Shown: positions 18,004 through 28,056 of the stretch, one piece after another
Layout: the number at the start of each line of letters is the position of its first letter
Position numbering within the stretch: the first letter of the stretch is position 1
NCBI RefSeq assembly: GCF_014836875.1
Contig: NZ_JACSQC010000002.1
Coordinates: 62,001 to 126,000 of the forward strand
Direction of reading: 5' to 3'
DNA from: Arthrobacter pullicola
GTDB lineage: Bacteria; Actinomycetota; Actinomycetes; Actinomycetales; Micrococcaceae
DNA length: 64,000 bases
The notes under the pieces: model-generated
The model's input: the letters and a program-made list of their open reading frames with translations, nothing else
Database searches by the model: none
What the model was told of the DNA's origin: nothing
Made by a program: the position numbers and the translations under genes

Positions 18004-20994
18004 GTGGGAATAAAGCCAGCAGTATTTCAGACGGTCCACCGCGGCCTCTTACGGAACGGCAGCATGCGGCGCGGCCGTGCCCCTGTCCCGCGAAGTACGC
18101 TTCCGCCCAAGCGGCGCCGGCATGCTGCCCGCACCCTGGCGGCTGTGGTCTGTGCGCTCACGCTGGTGGCACCGGCTACGGCCAACGCCCACCGCGGCGG
18201 CAATCAAGCCCAGCCCCAGGTCTCCTACTGGGACACCGATCAGTCGGCAACGGCACGTGCCGCCGCACTCCTGGGCCAGATGACGCTCGACGAGAAAGTG
18301 GACATGCTCCACGGCGAGCTCAACAACGATTACGGCTTCTACAACGCGCCGATCGAACGCCTCGGTATTCCTGCCCTGACCATGACCGACGGCCGCAACG
18401 GCGTCCGGCTGGGCTCAACAGAGTTCAACGGCGGACGCTCCACCCTGCTGCCTTCGGCGATCAGTGCTGCCGCCTCCTGGGACGCGGACGTGGCAGATCT
18501 GCACGCCGGGGTCACCGCCGACGAGGCCTTCCGGACGGGCATGAACACGGTGCTCTCCCCCTCTGTCAACATTGCCCGGGTACCGCAGAACGGCCGCAAC
18601 TTCGAGTCCTTCGGCGAGGATCCGCTGCTGATGTCCGCGATGGGTAATGCCTGGAACGGCACCATCCAGGAGTACGGCGGCCTGCTTGGGAATATCCAGG
18701 ACTGGGCGGTCTACACCCAGGAATACAACCGGCTCCAGGACGCCAACATGGTGGTGGATGACCGCACCCTGCAGGAAATCTACAACCGGCCCTTTGACGA
18801 GATCATCAACGGGACGCATCCCGGATCCGTGATGTGCGGGTTCAACAAGGTCAACGGGGAGTACTCCTGCGGCAACGATTTCCTGATCAACCAGATCCTG
18901 AAGGAACAGTACGGTTTCCAGGGCTTCGTGATGAGTGACTACAACGCTGCCCACGAGACCCTTGAAATCAATGCCGGCCTCGACCAGGACCAGCCGGGCA
19001 ATTACACCCCGGGGCAGGTGGGCGACTGCCTGTTCTGCCAGCCGCTGATTGATGCGGTAAATGCGGGAACAGTGTCCATTGACCGGATCAACGACGCCGT
19101 GACGCGGATCCTTCGCCCAATGATCGGCCTGGGGCTCTTCGACCGGGATCTCAACCAGCTTCCCATTGACGAAGCCCTGCACAACACGCAGTCGGCCGAA
19201 GCGGCAGCCCAGGGCATGGTCCTGCTGAAGAACGACGACGTGCTGCCGCTGTCCGAGGACCTCGGTTCCATTGCAGTAATCGGCACGGACGCCGACGAAG
19301 TGGTCCAGGGCGGCGGCAGCTCCCACATCGCCAACACCACCTCGGAAACGTCTCCGCTCGCCGGCATCCAGGAGAGGCTGGCGGACACTGGGACGGAAGT
19401 AACCTATGTGCCGGGTACCGATCCTGTGACCTCGGCCGCCCTGCTGCCCGGGGCAGCACCCATTCCGTCTTCCTTCATGACGCCGGCCGGCGGCGCAGCG
19501 GGAACCGGCCTGTCTGCCGAGTACTTCCTGAACCAGGACTTCTCCGGCAGCCCGTACCTGGACCGGGTTGAACCGTACGTCGGCCTCAACACCGGCTTCT
19601 ACGCCTTCACCTCTTTGAACGCCAATTCACCGCATTTCCCGGACATTCCCCAGGACCTGAACACCAACATGTCAGCACGGTGGAGCGCCACGCTCACCGC
19701 ACCGGTCACGGGGACATACGAACTTCAGGTCGTCACCAACGGCAAGACGACGCTGACCGTCGACGGAACCGAGGTAGTCAATGTGACTGACTTCTTCACG
19801 CCGACGGCAACACAGCAGAACCAGACCATCTCCGTTCCCTTGGAGTTCACCGCCGGGTCGACCCATTCCATCGAACTGACCTACATCTACGACAACAGCT
19901 CCACCTGGAACCAGGTCGAGTCGCAGCTCAAGCTGGCGTGGGTCCCGCCGGAAGGCGTCGTTCTGCCGCAGGCCGCCAACGCAGCCGCACAGGCCGCGGA
20001 TGCCGATGCCGCCGTCGTACTGGTCCGGGACTACTCCACCGAAGGAGGAGACCTCAGCACCCTGGAACTGCCGAACTGGCAGGCGGACCTGATCCGGGCG
20101 GTCGGCGCAGCCAACCCCAACACCGTGGTGGTCATGACGGTGGGCGGTGTGGTTGAGCTGGTTGATTGGCAGGACGCCGTCGGCGGAGTCATCCACGGCT
20201 GGTACCCCGGCCAGAACCAGGGAACTGCCATCGCCAGTGTTTTGTTTGGAGACGTTAATCCCTCCGGGAAGCTGCCGATTACTCTGCCCGTCAATGCGGA
20301 ACAGACCCCGGTCAGCACCCCGGCGCAGTACCCGGGCGTGGATGGAATCAACGCCGAATACAGCGAAGGCATCTTCGTCGGTTACCGCGGCTACCAGCAG
20401 TTCGGCATCGAACCGGCCTATCCCTTCGGCTACGGACTCTCCTACACCAGCTTCGACTACTCAGACCTGCGCATCACCTGCAAGGTGTACAACACCGGCG
20501 GGCAGAGCGGGAAGTTCGATGCGCTGGAAGGTGAGGCCGAAACACCGGGGGCCGATGCTGACGCCACGGCTTCCGGAGACGGCACCATCGGAACCCAGCT
20601 GCATCAAGGGAAGCGGGGCTGGGACAAGGGCAACGGGCACCATCACGGCTGGGACAAGGGTAAGTCCTGCAGGAACAAGCCGCTGCAGGCCTCGGTGCGG
20701 ATCACCAACACCGGCGATGCGGCAGGCAGCGAGGTAGTCCAGGCCTACGCCGGCGCCAATGCCAACGCACCCGTCCAGATGGCTCCGAAGGCCCTCGCTG
20801 GCTGGACCAAGGTCGATCTCGAGCCAGGCGAAAGCACCCGGGTACGGATTCCGCTGGATATCGAGGCCTTCTCCTACTGGGACGTGAACACCGACCGCTG
20901 GGTCACCCCTGCGGGCACAGTCCAGGTCCATGTCGGCCCCAATTCGGCAGACACTCCGCTGACCGCTGACCTGCGGATCCGCTCACACCGCTGA
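18004..20994 (+). CDS. Secreted GH3 beta-glucosidase with PA14 and FnIII-like domains
   Basis: A 996-residue exported glycoside hydrolase family 3 enzyme. The GTG start at 18004 has a strong GAAGGAG site 6 nt upstream. A signal peptide ends near residue 62 after a long basic n-region (R-R-R-H-A-A-R then hydrophobic, cleavage near A-N-A-H). The GH3 barrel carries GRNFESFGEDP and the nucleophile Asp312 in FVMSDYNAAHE; the second alpha/beta domain is split by a PA14 carbohydrate-binding domain (~500-650). A low-complexity linker with two G-W-D-K-G repeats and a HHH run (~872-890) precedes the FnIII-like domain. It probably releases glucose or related sugars from plant or microbial glycans; exact substrate unknown. 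Confidence 0.93.
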   Translation: MGIKPAVFQTVHRGLLRNGSMRRGRAPVPRSTLPPKRRRHAARTLAAVVCALTLVAPATANAHRGGNQAQPQVSYWDTDQSATARAAALLGQMTLDEKVDMLHGELNNDYGFYNAPIERLGIPALTMTDGRNGVRLGSTEFNGGRSTLLPSAISAAASWDADVADLHAGVTADEAFRTGMNTVLSPSVNIARVPQNGRNFESFGEDPLLMSAMGNAWNGTIQEYGGLLGNIQDWAVYTQEYNRLQDANMVVDDRTLQEIYNRPFDEIINGTHPGSVMCGFNKVNGEYSCGNDFLINQILKEQYGFQGFVMSDYNAAHETLEINAGLDQDQPGNYTPGQVGDCLFCQPLIDAVNAGTVSIDRINDAVTRILRPMIGLGLFDRDLNQLPIDEALHNTQSAEAAAQGMVLLKNDDVLPLSEDLGSIAVIGTDADEVVQGGGSSHIANTTSETSPLAGIQERLADTGTEVTYVPGTDPVTSAALLPGAAPIPSSFMTPAGGAAGTGLSAEYFLNQDFSGSPYLDRVEPYVGLNTGFYAFTSLNANSPHFPDIPQDLNTNMSARWSATLTAPVTGTYELQVVTNGKTTLTVDGTEVVNVTDFFTPTATQQNQTISVPLEFTAGSTHSIELTYIYDNSSTWNQVESQLKLAWVPPEGVVLPQAANAAAQAADADAAVVLVRDYSTEGGDLSTLELPNWQADLIRAVGAANPNTVVVMTVGGVVELVDWQDAVGGVIHGWYPGQNQGTAIASVLFGDVNPSGKLPITLPVNAEQTPVSTPAQYPGVDGINAEYSEGIFVGYRGYQQFGIEPAYPFGYGLSYTSFDYSDLRITCKVYNTGGQSGKFDALEGEAETPGADADATASGDGTIGTQLHQGKRGWDKGNGHHHGWDKGKSCRNKPLQASVRITNTGDAAGSEVVQAYAGANANAPVQMAPKALAGWTKVDLEPGESTRVRIPLDIEAFSYWDVNTDRWVTPAGTVQVHVGPNSADTPLTADLRIRSHR

Positions 20995-21010
20995 TCCCGC
21001 AGCCCAAACC

Positions 21011-21064
21011 CCGAAGGCGGGGGATGCGGACTGTTCCCCACGGTCCCAGCTCCCCCGCCTTCGG
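21011..21064 (+). promoter_or_regulatory. Long 14-bp inverted repeat between the GH3 and ScyD/ScyE genes
   Basis: CCGAAGGCGGGGGA (21011-21024) pairs perfectly with TCCCCCGCCTTCGG (21051-21064) around 26 nt. There is no U-run. It may partially terminate or process the transcript between the two secreted-protein genes. Confidence 0.7.
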
Positions 21065-21117
21065 CACCATCCCCGGTCCACCAGACCCGCAGCTCCACCC
21101 ACCCTGAGGAGGACATC

Positions 21118-22356
21118 TTGAAGAAACGAGCATCATCCCTGCTGCCGCTGGCAGCAGCCGGAGCCCTGATAGCAGGGCTTGCGGGCGCGCCGCCGGCGGC
21201 AGCGCACAACCGGCACCACCCGCACCAGCCCGAACCGCTGCCGGTGGCAGGTGAAGTGACCACGCTGGCAACCGGCCTGGTCACCCCGCTGCGGATTGCC
21301 CTTGGCAGCTACCGGTCCGTCGACGTCGCTCAGACGTTTGCCGGCACTGTGAACCGCATCGGCAACGACGGCGCCCTGACCACGTTGGACCCCGGGATTC
21401 CCGGCTACATTTCCGACGCTGTGTCCAGGGTTGGCGGCACCACGTACTACTCCCTGACAACCGGCGAGGGTCTGGGGGTTCCGGAGAACAACGTCGCGCT
21501 GCTGCGGTCAGTGGACCGGCACGGCAACATCCGCACCATCACCGATCTGGCCGTCTATGAACGGAGCGCAAATCCGGACCAGGTCAACACCTACGGATTC
21601 CGGGACCTGGATGCGGCGTGCCTCAGCCAGCTCCCGCCGGAGATTCCTGCCAGCTACACCGGCATGATGGACTCGCATCCCTACGACACCATGCGGGTCA
21701 GGGGCAGCATCCTGGTTGCCGATGCCGGCGCGAACGCCATCCTTCGGGTATCGGAGCGCACCGGCGCTACCTCAACGGTTGCTGTGCTGCCGCCGGTGCC
21801 GACCGCCATTACCCCGGAATCCGCCCAGGAACTCATGCTGCCCGCCTGCACCGTGGGTCATGACTACTACTCTGAGCCTGTTCCCACGGACATGGCCATG
21901 GGACGCGACGGCCAGCTGTACGTCACCTCGCTTCCGGGCGGGGCTCCGGGTGGAGTTGGATCCGTCTTCCGGATCAACCCCCGCAGCGGATCCGTGGAAC
22001 AGGTGGCGACCGGGCTCGTCACGCCCACCGGCATTGCGGTCAGCAGCCGCGGGGACATCTTCGTCGCCGAGCTGTTCGCGAACCGGATTTCGGTAATTCC
22101 GCGCGGGACGTCCACCCCGCAGCCGTGGTACGAGGTCACCGGGCCGGCAGACGTGGAGCTTCGCGGTTCCGCGCTCTACGCCAGCGTTGACGCGCTTCCG
22201 CCGGGCGGCATCCCCGAACCCGGTGCCCCCGTTGATCCGAACGCCCCTCCACCGGTCTTCGACGGTAAGATCATCCGGATCCAGCTCAATGCAGGCGGTG
22301 ATCCGCACGGGCTCGCGCAGCCGGACGGTGAACCCGCCGAACCAAACAACGACTGA
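21118..22356 (+). CDS. Secreted ScyD/ScyE-family beta-propeller protein
   Basis: A 412-residue exported protein. The TTG start is supported by AGGAGGA 6 nt upstream. A signal peptide (M-K-K-R..., hydrophobic, cleavage near A-A-A-H-N at ~31) is followed by NHL/SMP-30-like repeats such as LATGLVTPLRIA and VATGLVTPTGIAVS, typical of ScyD/ScyE proteins. The family name comes from cyanobacterial scytonemin clusters, but actinobacterial members are of unknown function; a scytonemin role should not be assumed. It may be co-transcribed with the GH3 gene. Confidence 0.82.
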   Translation: MKKRASSLLPLAAAGALIAGLAGAPPAAAHNRHHPHQPEPLPVAGEVTTLATGLVTPLRIALGSYRSVDVAQTFAGTVNRIGNDGALTTLDPGIPGYISDAVSRVGGTTYYSLTTGEGLGVPENNVALLRSVDRHGNIRTITDLAVYERSANPDQVNTYGFRDLDAACLSQLPPEIPASYTGMMDSHPYDTMRVRGSILVADAGANAILRVSERTGATSTVAVLPPVPTAITPESAQELMLPACTVGHDYYSEPVPTDMAMGRDGQLYVTSLPGGAPGGVGSVFRINPRSGSVEQVATGLVTPTGIAVSSRGDIFVAELFANRISVIPRGTSTPQPWYEVTGPADVELRGSALYASVDALPPGGIPEPGAPVDPNAPPPVFDGKIIRIQLNAGGDPHGLAQPDGEPAEPNND

Positions 22357-22508
22357 CCGGAACCCCTCCGGGCCACCCCAGCCTCCCGCACCTGCGGTTT
22401 GGATTCCGGAGCAGAACCGGCACCATAAGTCACGGCCTGCGCCCGGTTGGAGTTTCCAGCCGGGCGTTTGGCGTGGGCACCGGCATGCTGCCCGCAGGTG
22501 CGTTTCAG

Positions 22509-22633
22509 CATCCCCGCCAGTTTGGGACACCGCGTCGCCTGACTTTCCTCCGGTCTGGGACATCCCCGCCAGTTAGGGACACCGCGTCGCCTGACTTTCC
22601 TCCGGTCTGGGACATCCCCGCCAGTTGGGGACT
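22509..22633. repeat. 52-bp tandem repeat, about 2.4 copies
   Basis: Units begin with CATCCCCGCCAGTT at 22509, 22561 and 22613, giving a period of exactly 52 bp. The first two copies are nearly identical; the third is truncated internally, losing about 15 bp before a shared CTTTCCT. Each unit contains two GGGACA words. Confidence 0.92.
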
Positions 22634-22878
22634 TTCCTGCGCGGCGCCACGGCAGGAATGTCCCCCGGCGGTCGATTTGTCCCAAAACGGAGCAAAACCC
22701 ACAAACAAACAGCCCGGCACCGGACGGCACCCGCAGGGACCGCAAACCCGGCACCAGGTGGCACCCACGGGACGAACCCCGGGGGCGGGATACACCCCGG
22801 GAACCGGACCCGTGCAGGGTACCCACGCCAGCCGCTTGGCTTCCCGGGCTCATTGCACCACGGTGCTTAAACGCGAAA

Positions 22879-22918
22879 CGGCCGTTGCCCACCCAAAAGT
22901 TTGGGTGGGCAACGGCCG
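22879..22918 (-). terminator. Strong 19-bp palindromic terminator after rbfA
   Basis: CGGCCGTTGCCCACCCAAA (22879-22897) and its exact complement (22900-22918) surround 2 nt. On the minus strand a TTTCGCGTTT tract follows, acting as a modest U-run. Confidence 0.88.
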
Positions 22919-22986
22919 CGAACGCAGCGATTACGGCGCTGCATGTCCGCGATGCCGGCAGGCTGTCGAGCCTGCCGGCGGCAGGA

Positions 22987-23463
22987 TTAGCTGCGGGCGT
23001 CCGAATCTTCAGCCGGAGCGTCCTGCAGGTCCTCTTCGTCGTCTTCTTCGTCCCGGCGGTACGGGTCAGCTTCGCCGGCGTAGGCAGCACCCTGCTTCAG
23101 TGCCGCCAGTTCCTCGTCACGCTTCTTGGCTTCCCGGATCAGTTCTTCCAGGTGGCTGGCGTTGACCGGGATTTCGTCTGCAACGAACTCCAGGGTGGGC
23201 GTGAGCCGGACGGTGATGTTCTTCCCGACCTCCGAGCGCAGGATTCCGCGTGCGGAATCCAGGGCTGCCTTGGTGTCGGCCTGCTGCGCCTCATCACCGA
23301 AGACGGTGTAGTAAACGGTGGCATGCTGCAGGTCATTCGTGACGCGGGCGTCGGTGATAGTCACAAACCCCAGCCGCGGATCCTTGATCCGGCGTTCGAG
23401 TGCCTGGGCAACCACTACCTTGATACGGTCAGCGAGTTTCGCAGCGCGTGCTGGATCTGCCAT
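22987..23463 (-). CDS. rbfA: Ribosome-binding factor A
   Basis: RbfA is a KH-fold 30S maturation factor that binds near helix 1 of 16S rRNA. The core ([38 protein letters not shown]) is normal. The 158-residue protein has an acidic C-terminal tail (D-E-E-D-D-E-E) common in actinobacterial versions. It follows infB after a 132-bp gap with two hairpins. Confidence 0.96.
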   Translation of the reverse strand: MADPARAAKLADRIKVVVAQALERRIKDPRLGFVTITDARVTNDLQHATVYYTVFGDEAQQADTKAALDSARGILRSEVGKNITVRLTPTLEFVADEIPVNASHLEELIREAKKRDEELAALKQGAAYAGEADPYRRDEEDDEEDLQDAPAEDSDARS

Positions 23464-23496
23464 TGCCTCTCCTTCAATAAAGTCTGGGGTGCCGCT

Positions 23497-23531
23497 ACGA
23501 CGGCGGCCGGGCTGGCCGGCGGCGCCGTCGT
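23497..23531 (-). promoter_or_regulatory. Hairpin in the infB-rbfA gap
   Basis: ACGACGGCG and CGCCGTCGT form a 9-bp stem with a 17-nt GC-rich loop between infB and rbfA; likely an attenuator or processing site. Confidence 0.6.
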
Positions 23532-23561
23532 GCGTTGGGGGCTGCCAAAAGCAGCCGGAGC

Positions 23562-23586
23562 GGGGCTGCCGGAATCCGGCAGCCCC
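23562..23586 (-). terminator. Hairpin directly after infB
   Basis: GGGGCTGCCGG and CCGGCAGCCCC form a perfect 11-bp stem with a 3-nt loop, 9 nt past the infB stop. No clear U-run, so termination may be partial and rbfA still expressed. Confidence 0.7.
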
Positions 23587-23595
23587 AGCCGGGAA

Positions 23596-26490
23596 TTAGA
23601 CCCGCGGCTTCTCGCGCATCTCGAAAGTCTCGATGATGTCGCCTTCCTTGACGTCGTTGAACGAGCCCAGGCCGATACCACACTCGAAGTCCGTGCGGAC
23701 CTCGGTGGCGTCGTCCTTGAACCGCTTGAGCGAGTCAACGGTGAGGTTGTCACCGATGACCTTGCCGTCGCGGAGAACCCGTGCCTTGGCGTTTCGGCGG
23801 ATAACACCGGAGCGCACGATCGAGCCGGCAATGTTGCCGAACTTGGAGGAGCGGAAGACTTCGCGGACCTCGGCGGTACCGAGCTGAACTTCCTCGTACT
23901 CCGGCTTGAGCATGCCCTTGAGGGCCAGCTCAATGTCATCAATTGCTGCGTAGATGACGGAGTAGAAGCGCATGTCCACGCCTTCGCGCTCGGCCAGGTC
24001 GGCCACACGCTCGGCCGGCTTGACGTTGAAGCCGATGATGATCGCGTTGTCCACGGTCGCCAGGTTGACGTCGTTCTGCGTGATGGCACCAACGCCGCGG
24101 TGGATAACGCGCAGCTGCACGCCGTCCCCGACGTCGATCTTGAGCAGGGAGTCTTCCAGGGCTTCCACGGCACCGGACACGTCGCCCTTGAGGATGAGGT
24201 TGAGGGTGTCAACCTTGCCATCGGCCACAGCCTGGTCGAAGTCCTCCAGGCTGATGCGCTTGCGGCGCTTGGCCAGGGCGGCGTTGCGGTCCGCAGCTTC
24301 ACGCTTCTCAGCGATCTGGCGGGCGGTGCGCTCGTCGTCGGTCACGAAGAAGGTGTCACCGGCACGCGGGACGTTCGACAGACCCAGTACCTGGACCGGA
24401 CGCGACGGTCCGGCTTCGGTGAGGTTGTCGCCGTTCTCGTCGAACATGGCACGGACGCGGCCGTGGGCCGTTCCCGCCACGATCGTGTCGCCGACCTTCA
24501 GCGTTCCGGACTGCACCAGGACGGTCGCGACGGCGCCGCGGCCCTTGTCCAGGTTGGCTTCGATCGCGATGCCGCGAGCGTCCTTGTCCGGGTTGGCGCG
24601 CATGTCCAGGGCTGCGTCCGCGGTGAGCAGGACAGCCTCAAGCAGTGCATCGATGTTCAGGTGCTGGCGGGCAGAGACCTCAACGAACATCGTGTCGCCG
24701 CCGTACTCTTCCGGAACCAGGCCGTATTCGGTCAGCTGGCCGCGGACCTTGTCCGGGTTGGCGCTTTCCTTATCGATCTTGTTCACGGCGACCACGATCG
24801 GCACGTTCGCTGCCTGTGCGTGGTTGAGCGCTTCAACGGTCTGCGGCATAACGCCGTCGTCCGCTGCGACAACCAGGACCGCAATGTCGGTGACCTTGGC
24901 ACCACGGGCACGCATGGCGGTGAACGCCTCGTGGCCCGGGGTATCGATGAACGTGATGGCACGGTCGGTGCCCTCGTGCTCAAATTCGATCTGGTAGGCA
25001 CCGATGTGCTGGGTAATACCGCCGGCTTCGCCTTCAACAACCTTGGTGTTGCGGATGGCGTCGAGCAGGCGGGTCTTACCGTGGTCAACGTGGCCCATGA
25101 CGGTGACTACCGGAGGACGTGCCTCCAGCTCGTCATCGCCTTCGGCTTCCAGCTCGGCCTCGAAGTCGATGTCGAAGCTGGAAAGCAGCTCGCGCTCTTC
25201 GTCTTCCGGCGAGACGACCTGGATCTTGTAGCCCAGTTCCTCACCGAGAACGCCGAACGTCTCTTCGTCCAGCGACTGGGTGGCAGTTGCCATTTCACCG
25301 AGGTGGAACAGCACGGTGACCAGTGCTGCCGGGTTTGCCTCAATCTTGTCAGCGAAGTCCGTGATGGACGCGCCGCGCCGCAGGCGGACAACGGTGTTGC
25401 CGTCGCCGCGGGGCACCGAAACGCCGCCCAGCGACGGAGCTGACATCTGCTCCAGTTCCTGCCGCTTTGCCCGCTTCGACTTGCGCTGCTTGCCGCGTCC
25501 TGCGCCGCCCTTGCCGAAAGCACCGGCTGTGCCGCCGCGTCCGCGGCCGCCCTTGCCGAAGCCGCCGCCAACGGGAGCGCCGCCGCCGGTGCCGGGGGCA
25601 CCGCCGGGTCCGCGGCGGGGTCCGCCTGCACCCGGACGTGCCGGGGCTGCGGGCCGCTCAGTGCGGTTGGGCATCATGCCCGGCGTGGGCCGGGGTCCGG
25701 AGGTACCGCCGGGGCGGGGTGCACCGGCACGGGGAGCTCCGGGGCGCGGTGCGCCGGGACGCGGGGCGCCGGGACGGGGTCCGCCTGCACCGGGTGCCGG
25801 ACGCGGGCCTGCGGCACCGGGCGTACCGGTCCGCTCGGTCTCATCACGGCGCTGGCCGGGGCGGGGCATGCCCTGGGACGGGGCGAACGGATTATTGCCG
25901 GGACGGGGACCGCCCTGGCCGCGCTCACCTTCGCCGCGTCCGCGGGGACGCGGCATGCCCTGTGAGGTTGCGAAGGGGTTGTTACCGGGGCGCGGGCCGG
26001 AAGCTCCGGGCCGCGGTGCACCCGGACGGGGTGCGGAGGAATCAGCCGAAGCGGCCGGGGCTGCCGGCTTCTCCTCAGATTTGGGTGCCGGGGCTGCCGG
26101 AGCAGCTTCCGCGGCGGGCTTTGCCGCCGCCGGGGCTGCCGGAGCAGGTGCTGCCGCTGCCGGAGCTGCGGGAGCAGGTGCTGCCGGAGCCGGCGCCGCT
26201 GGAGCCGGTGCTGCGGGCTTGTTAGCTGCCGGGGCAGCTTCCGCAGCGGGCTTTGCCGGCGCGGCCGGAGCCGGAGCTGCCGGACGGGGTGCGGATTTCT
26301 CGGCACCGGAGTTGCCGGCGGCAGGCTTGCCTGCGTCGGGGAATGCCCCGCGAAGTTTCTTGACTACGGGTGCTTCGATTGTCGAGGATGCCGAACGGAC
26401 GAATTCGCCCAGTTCCTGCAGTTTTGCAACTGCATCCTTCGAAGTGATGCCGAGCTCTTTGGCGAGCTCGTGTACGCGGACCTTGGCCAC
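23596..26490 (-). CDS. infB: Translation initiation factor IF-2
   Basis: The 964-residue GTPase that places initiator tRNA on the ribosome. An N-terminal IF2_N domain ([10 protein letters not shown]) is followed by a very long Pro/Ala/Gly-rich, low-complexity region (~50-335) with R-P-G and P-A-A repeats, usual in actinobacteria. The G domain has MGHVDHGKT (G1), DTPGHEAF (G3) and V-N-K-I-D-K (G4), then domains II-IV to the C-terminus. It lies between ylxR and rbfA. Confidence 0.98.
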   Translation of the reverse strand: MAKVRVHELAKELGITSKDAVAKLQELGEFVRSASSTIEAPVVKKLRGAFPDAGKPAAGNSGAEKSAPRPAAPAPAAPAKPAAEAAPAANKPAAPAPAAPAPAAPAPAAPAAAAPAPAAPAAAKPAAEAAPAAPAPKSEEKPAAPAASADSSAPRPGAPRPGASGPRPGNNPFATSQGMPRPRGRGEGERGQGGPRPGNNPFAPSQGMPRPGQRRDETERTGTPGAAGPRPAPGAGGPRPGAPRPGAPRPGAPRAGAPRPGGTSGPRPTPGMMPNRTERPAAPARPGAGGPRRGPGGAPGTGGGAPVGGGFGKGGRGRGGTAGAFGKGGAGRGKQRKSKRAKRQELEQMSAPSLGGVSVPRGDGNTVVRLRRGASITDFADKIEANPAALVTVLFHLGEMATATQSLDEETFGVLGEELGYKIQVVSPEDEERELLSSFDIDFEAELEAEGDDELEARPPVVTVMGHVDHGKTRLLDAIRNTKVVEGEAGGITQHIGAYQIEFEHEGTDRAITFIDTPGHEAFTAMRARGAKVTDIAVLVVAADDGVMPQTVEALNHAQAANVPIVVAVNKIDKESANPDKVRGQLTEYGLVPEEYGGDTMFVEVSARQHLNIDALLEAVLLTADAALDMRANPDKDARGIAIEANLDKGRGAVATVLVQSGTLKVGDTIVAGTAHGRVRAMFDENGDNLTEAGPSRPVQVLGLSNVPRAGDTFFVTDDERTARQIAEKREAADRNAALAKRRKRISLEDFDQAVADGKVDTLNLILKGDVSGAVEALEDSLLKIDVGDGVQLRVIHRGVGAITQNDVNLATVDNAIIIGFNVKPAERVADLAEREGVDMRFYSVIYAAIDDIELALKGMLKPEYEEVQLGTAEVREVFRSSKFGNIAGSIVRSGVIRRNAKARVLRDGKVIGDNLTVDSLKRFKDDATEVRTDFECGIGLGSFNDVKEGDIIETFEMREKPRV

Positions 26491-26590
26491 ATTTCTCCTG
26501 TCTCAGTCCGCACCGAGCCAGGCACGAACCGTCTATTTACTGCGGGCTTCCACTGCAGGTGCAGGGTTGCCCATCACAGAGCACAACAAA

Positions 26591-26632
26591 GTACTCATCG
26601 TCGGGTACTCATCGCTGGGTACTCATCGGGTT
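26591..26632. repeat. 14-bp tandem repeat, three copies, upstream of infB
   Basis: GTACTCATCG begins at 26591, 26605 and 26619, a period of exactly 14 bp with variable spacer bases. It lies in the ylxR-infB gap, about 100-140 nt upstream of the infB start on the minus strand. Confidence 0.88.
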
Positions 26633-26655
26633 TCCATCAGATTTCAGACCCGCTT

Positions 26656-27063
26656 TCAGGTTGGACGGTTTCGAGGCGGCCCCGGGTTGGGCCCCGCCTC
26701 TTGAGCCTCAAACCACCGTTCCACTCCCGAGGGATCAACCTGAGCCCGGAAGGCTCGGCCGAAAGCCCGGCGTTTCACAGCGGTTGCGAGGCATGCTGCC
26801 TCGGGATGCAACCAGGCACCCCGGCCAGACATGCGGCGGCTTTCATCGACCTGGACGGTTTGAATGCCGTCCCTCGAATCCAGCGCCAGCCGCATCAGAG
26901 CAGCCTGGTCATCCTTCTTCCTGCAGCCAATGCACGTGCGTTGCGGAACGTGCCTGGATCCTGCCGCAGGCCGCACCGATTCCACGGGCTCCTGCGGTTG
27001 CTGGAAGGCGGACGGTGACCCGGCCATGAACATTCTACCGCTTTTCTTTTCTCTTGCCCTCAT
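26656..27063 (-). CDS. YlxR-family RNA-binding protein
   Basis: A 135-residue member of the YlxR/DUF448 family encoded between nusA and infB in many bacteria; it is thought to bind RNA or act in the nucleoid. The signature R-T-C-I-G-C-R-K-K and the G-R-G-A-W-L-H-P motif are present. The ATG at 27063 has a GGAAGG site close upstream; in-frame ATGs at 27033 and 27027 are alternative starts and would give a more typical length. Confidence 0.9.
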   Translation of the reverse strand: MRAREKKSGRMFMAGSPSAFQQPQEPVESVRPAAGSRHVPQRTCIGCRKKDDQAALMRLALDSRDGIQTVQVDESRRMSGRGAWLHPEAACLATAVKRRAFGRAFRAQVDPSGVERWFEAQEAGPNPGPPRNRPT

Positions 27064-27084
27064 CCGGCCTTCCGGAGGGGGAAC

Positions 27085-28056
27085 TTAGGCAGACTTGGCG
27101 TCGGAAACGATGTCGATCCGCCAACCGGTCAGCTTCGCAGCGAGGCGGGCATTCTGCCCTTCCTTGCCGATCGCCAGGGAAAGCTGGTAATCAGGCACCA
27201 CTACCCGGGCGGAGCGTGCGTCCTCATCGGTGATGGTGACGGAGTTGACTCGCGACGGCGAGAGGGCGTTGGCGATGAATGTCGCCGGATCCTCGCTGAA
27301 GTCCACGATATCGATTTTCTCGTCATGCAGCTCCGTCATCACGGCGCGGACACGGGAGCCCATTTCACCGATGCAGGCACCCTTGGCATTGATGCCGGGG
27401 GTATGCGCCTTGACCGCGATCTTGGTCCGGTGGCCGGCTTCGCGTGCCAGAGCGACGATCTCCACGGAACCATCGGCGATCTCGGGGACCTCCAGTTCGA
27501 AGAGCTTGCGCACCAGGCCGGGGTGGGAGCGGGACAGTGTGATCGACGGGCCCTTGAATCCGCGGCGGACGTCGACGACGAAGGCGCGGAGGCGGGAACC
27601 GTGCAGGTACTTCTCCCCCGGGACCTGCTCGGTCGGCGGCAGCAGTGCTTCAACCGAGCCCAGGTTCACCTGAATCATGTGCGGGTTGTTGCCCTGCTGG
27701 ATCTGGCCGGAGACCAGCTCGCCTTCGCGGCCCTTGAACTCGCCCAGGATGTTGTCATCCTCCACGTCGCGCAGACGCTGCAGGATGATCTGCCGGGCGG
27801 TGCTGGCAGCAATCCGGCCGAAGCCGGCGGGAGTGTCATCGAACTCTCCGACGGCCTCGCCGTCGTCGTCGAGTTCGGTGGCCCAGATCGTGACGTGGCC
27901 GCTCTTGCGGTCCAGTTCGGCACGGGCTTTATCCTGCGAACCGGTGGTTTTGTGGTAGGCAACCAGCAGTGCCTGTTCGATCGTGGGGATCAGCAGGTCC
28001 AACGGGATTTCCCGTTCCGCCTCAAGCAGCCGCAGCGCACTCATATCAATATCCAT
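27085..28056 (-). CDS. nusA: Transcription termination/antitermination factor NusA
   Basis: The 323-residue short actinobacterial NusA, which binds RNA polymerase and nascent RNA at pauses and in rRNA antitermination. It has the N-terminal RNAP-binding domain, S1 (~115-190), KH1 ([10 protein letters not shown]) and KH2 ([19 protein letters not shown]), without the C-terminal acidic repeats of E. coli. Its start abuts the rimP stop. Confidence 0.97.
   Translation of the reverse strand: MDIDMSALRLLEAEREIPLDLLIPTIEQALLVAYHKTTGSQDKARAELDRKSGHVTIWATELDDDGEAVGEFDDTPAGFGRIAASTARQIILQRLRDVEDDNILGEFKGREGELVSGQIQQGNNPHMIQVNLGSVEALLPPTEQVPGEKYLHGSRLRAFVVDVRRGFKGPSITLSRSHPGLVRKLFELEVPEIADGSVEIVALAREAGHRTKIAVKAHTPGINAKGACIGEMGSRVRAVMTELHDEKIDIVDFSEDPATFIANALSPSRVNSVTITDEDARSARVVVPDYQLSLAIGKEGQNARLAAKLTGWRIDIVSDAKSA

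Larger units (their letters stand above)
22357..22986. other. 630-bp intergenic stretch with tandem repeats, non-coding
   Basis: No gene is supported between the ScyD/ScyE gene (+) and rbfA (-). Frames that run through it give low-complexity peptides caused by the 52-bp repeat. It contains the repeat array, several TGGGACA words in both orientations (for example TTTGGGACA and TTTGTCCCAAA) and, at its right end, the rbfA terminator. Confidence 0.75.

Noticed and set aside
21118-22356. Scytonemin biosynthesis role
   Set aside because: ScyD/ScyE naming is by homology only; no other scytonemin genes are present.
22509-22633. Possible CRISPR array
   Set aside because: Repeats are directly adjacent with no unique spacers, fewer than three copies, and no cas genes nearby.
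22176-23090. A minus-strand frame through the 52-bp repeat, giving repeated G-G-K-S-G-D peptides
   Set aside because: Repeats arise from the DNA repeat; frame overlaps the ScyD/ScyE and rbfA genes and has no ribosome site.
22885-25443. A long plus-strand frame opposite rbfA and infB
   Set aside because: Antisense of rbfA and infB, low-complexity peptide.
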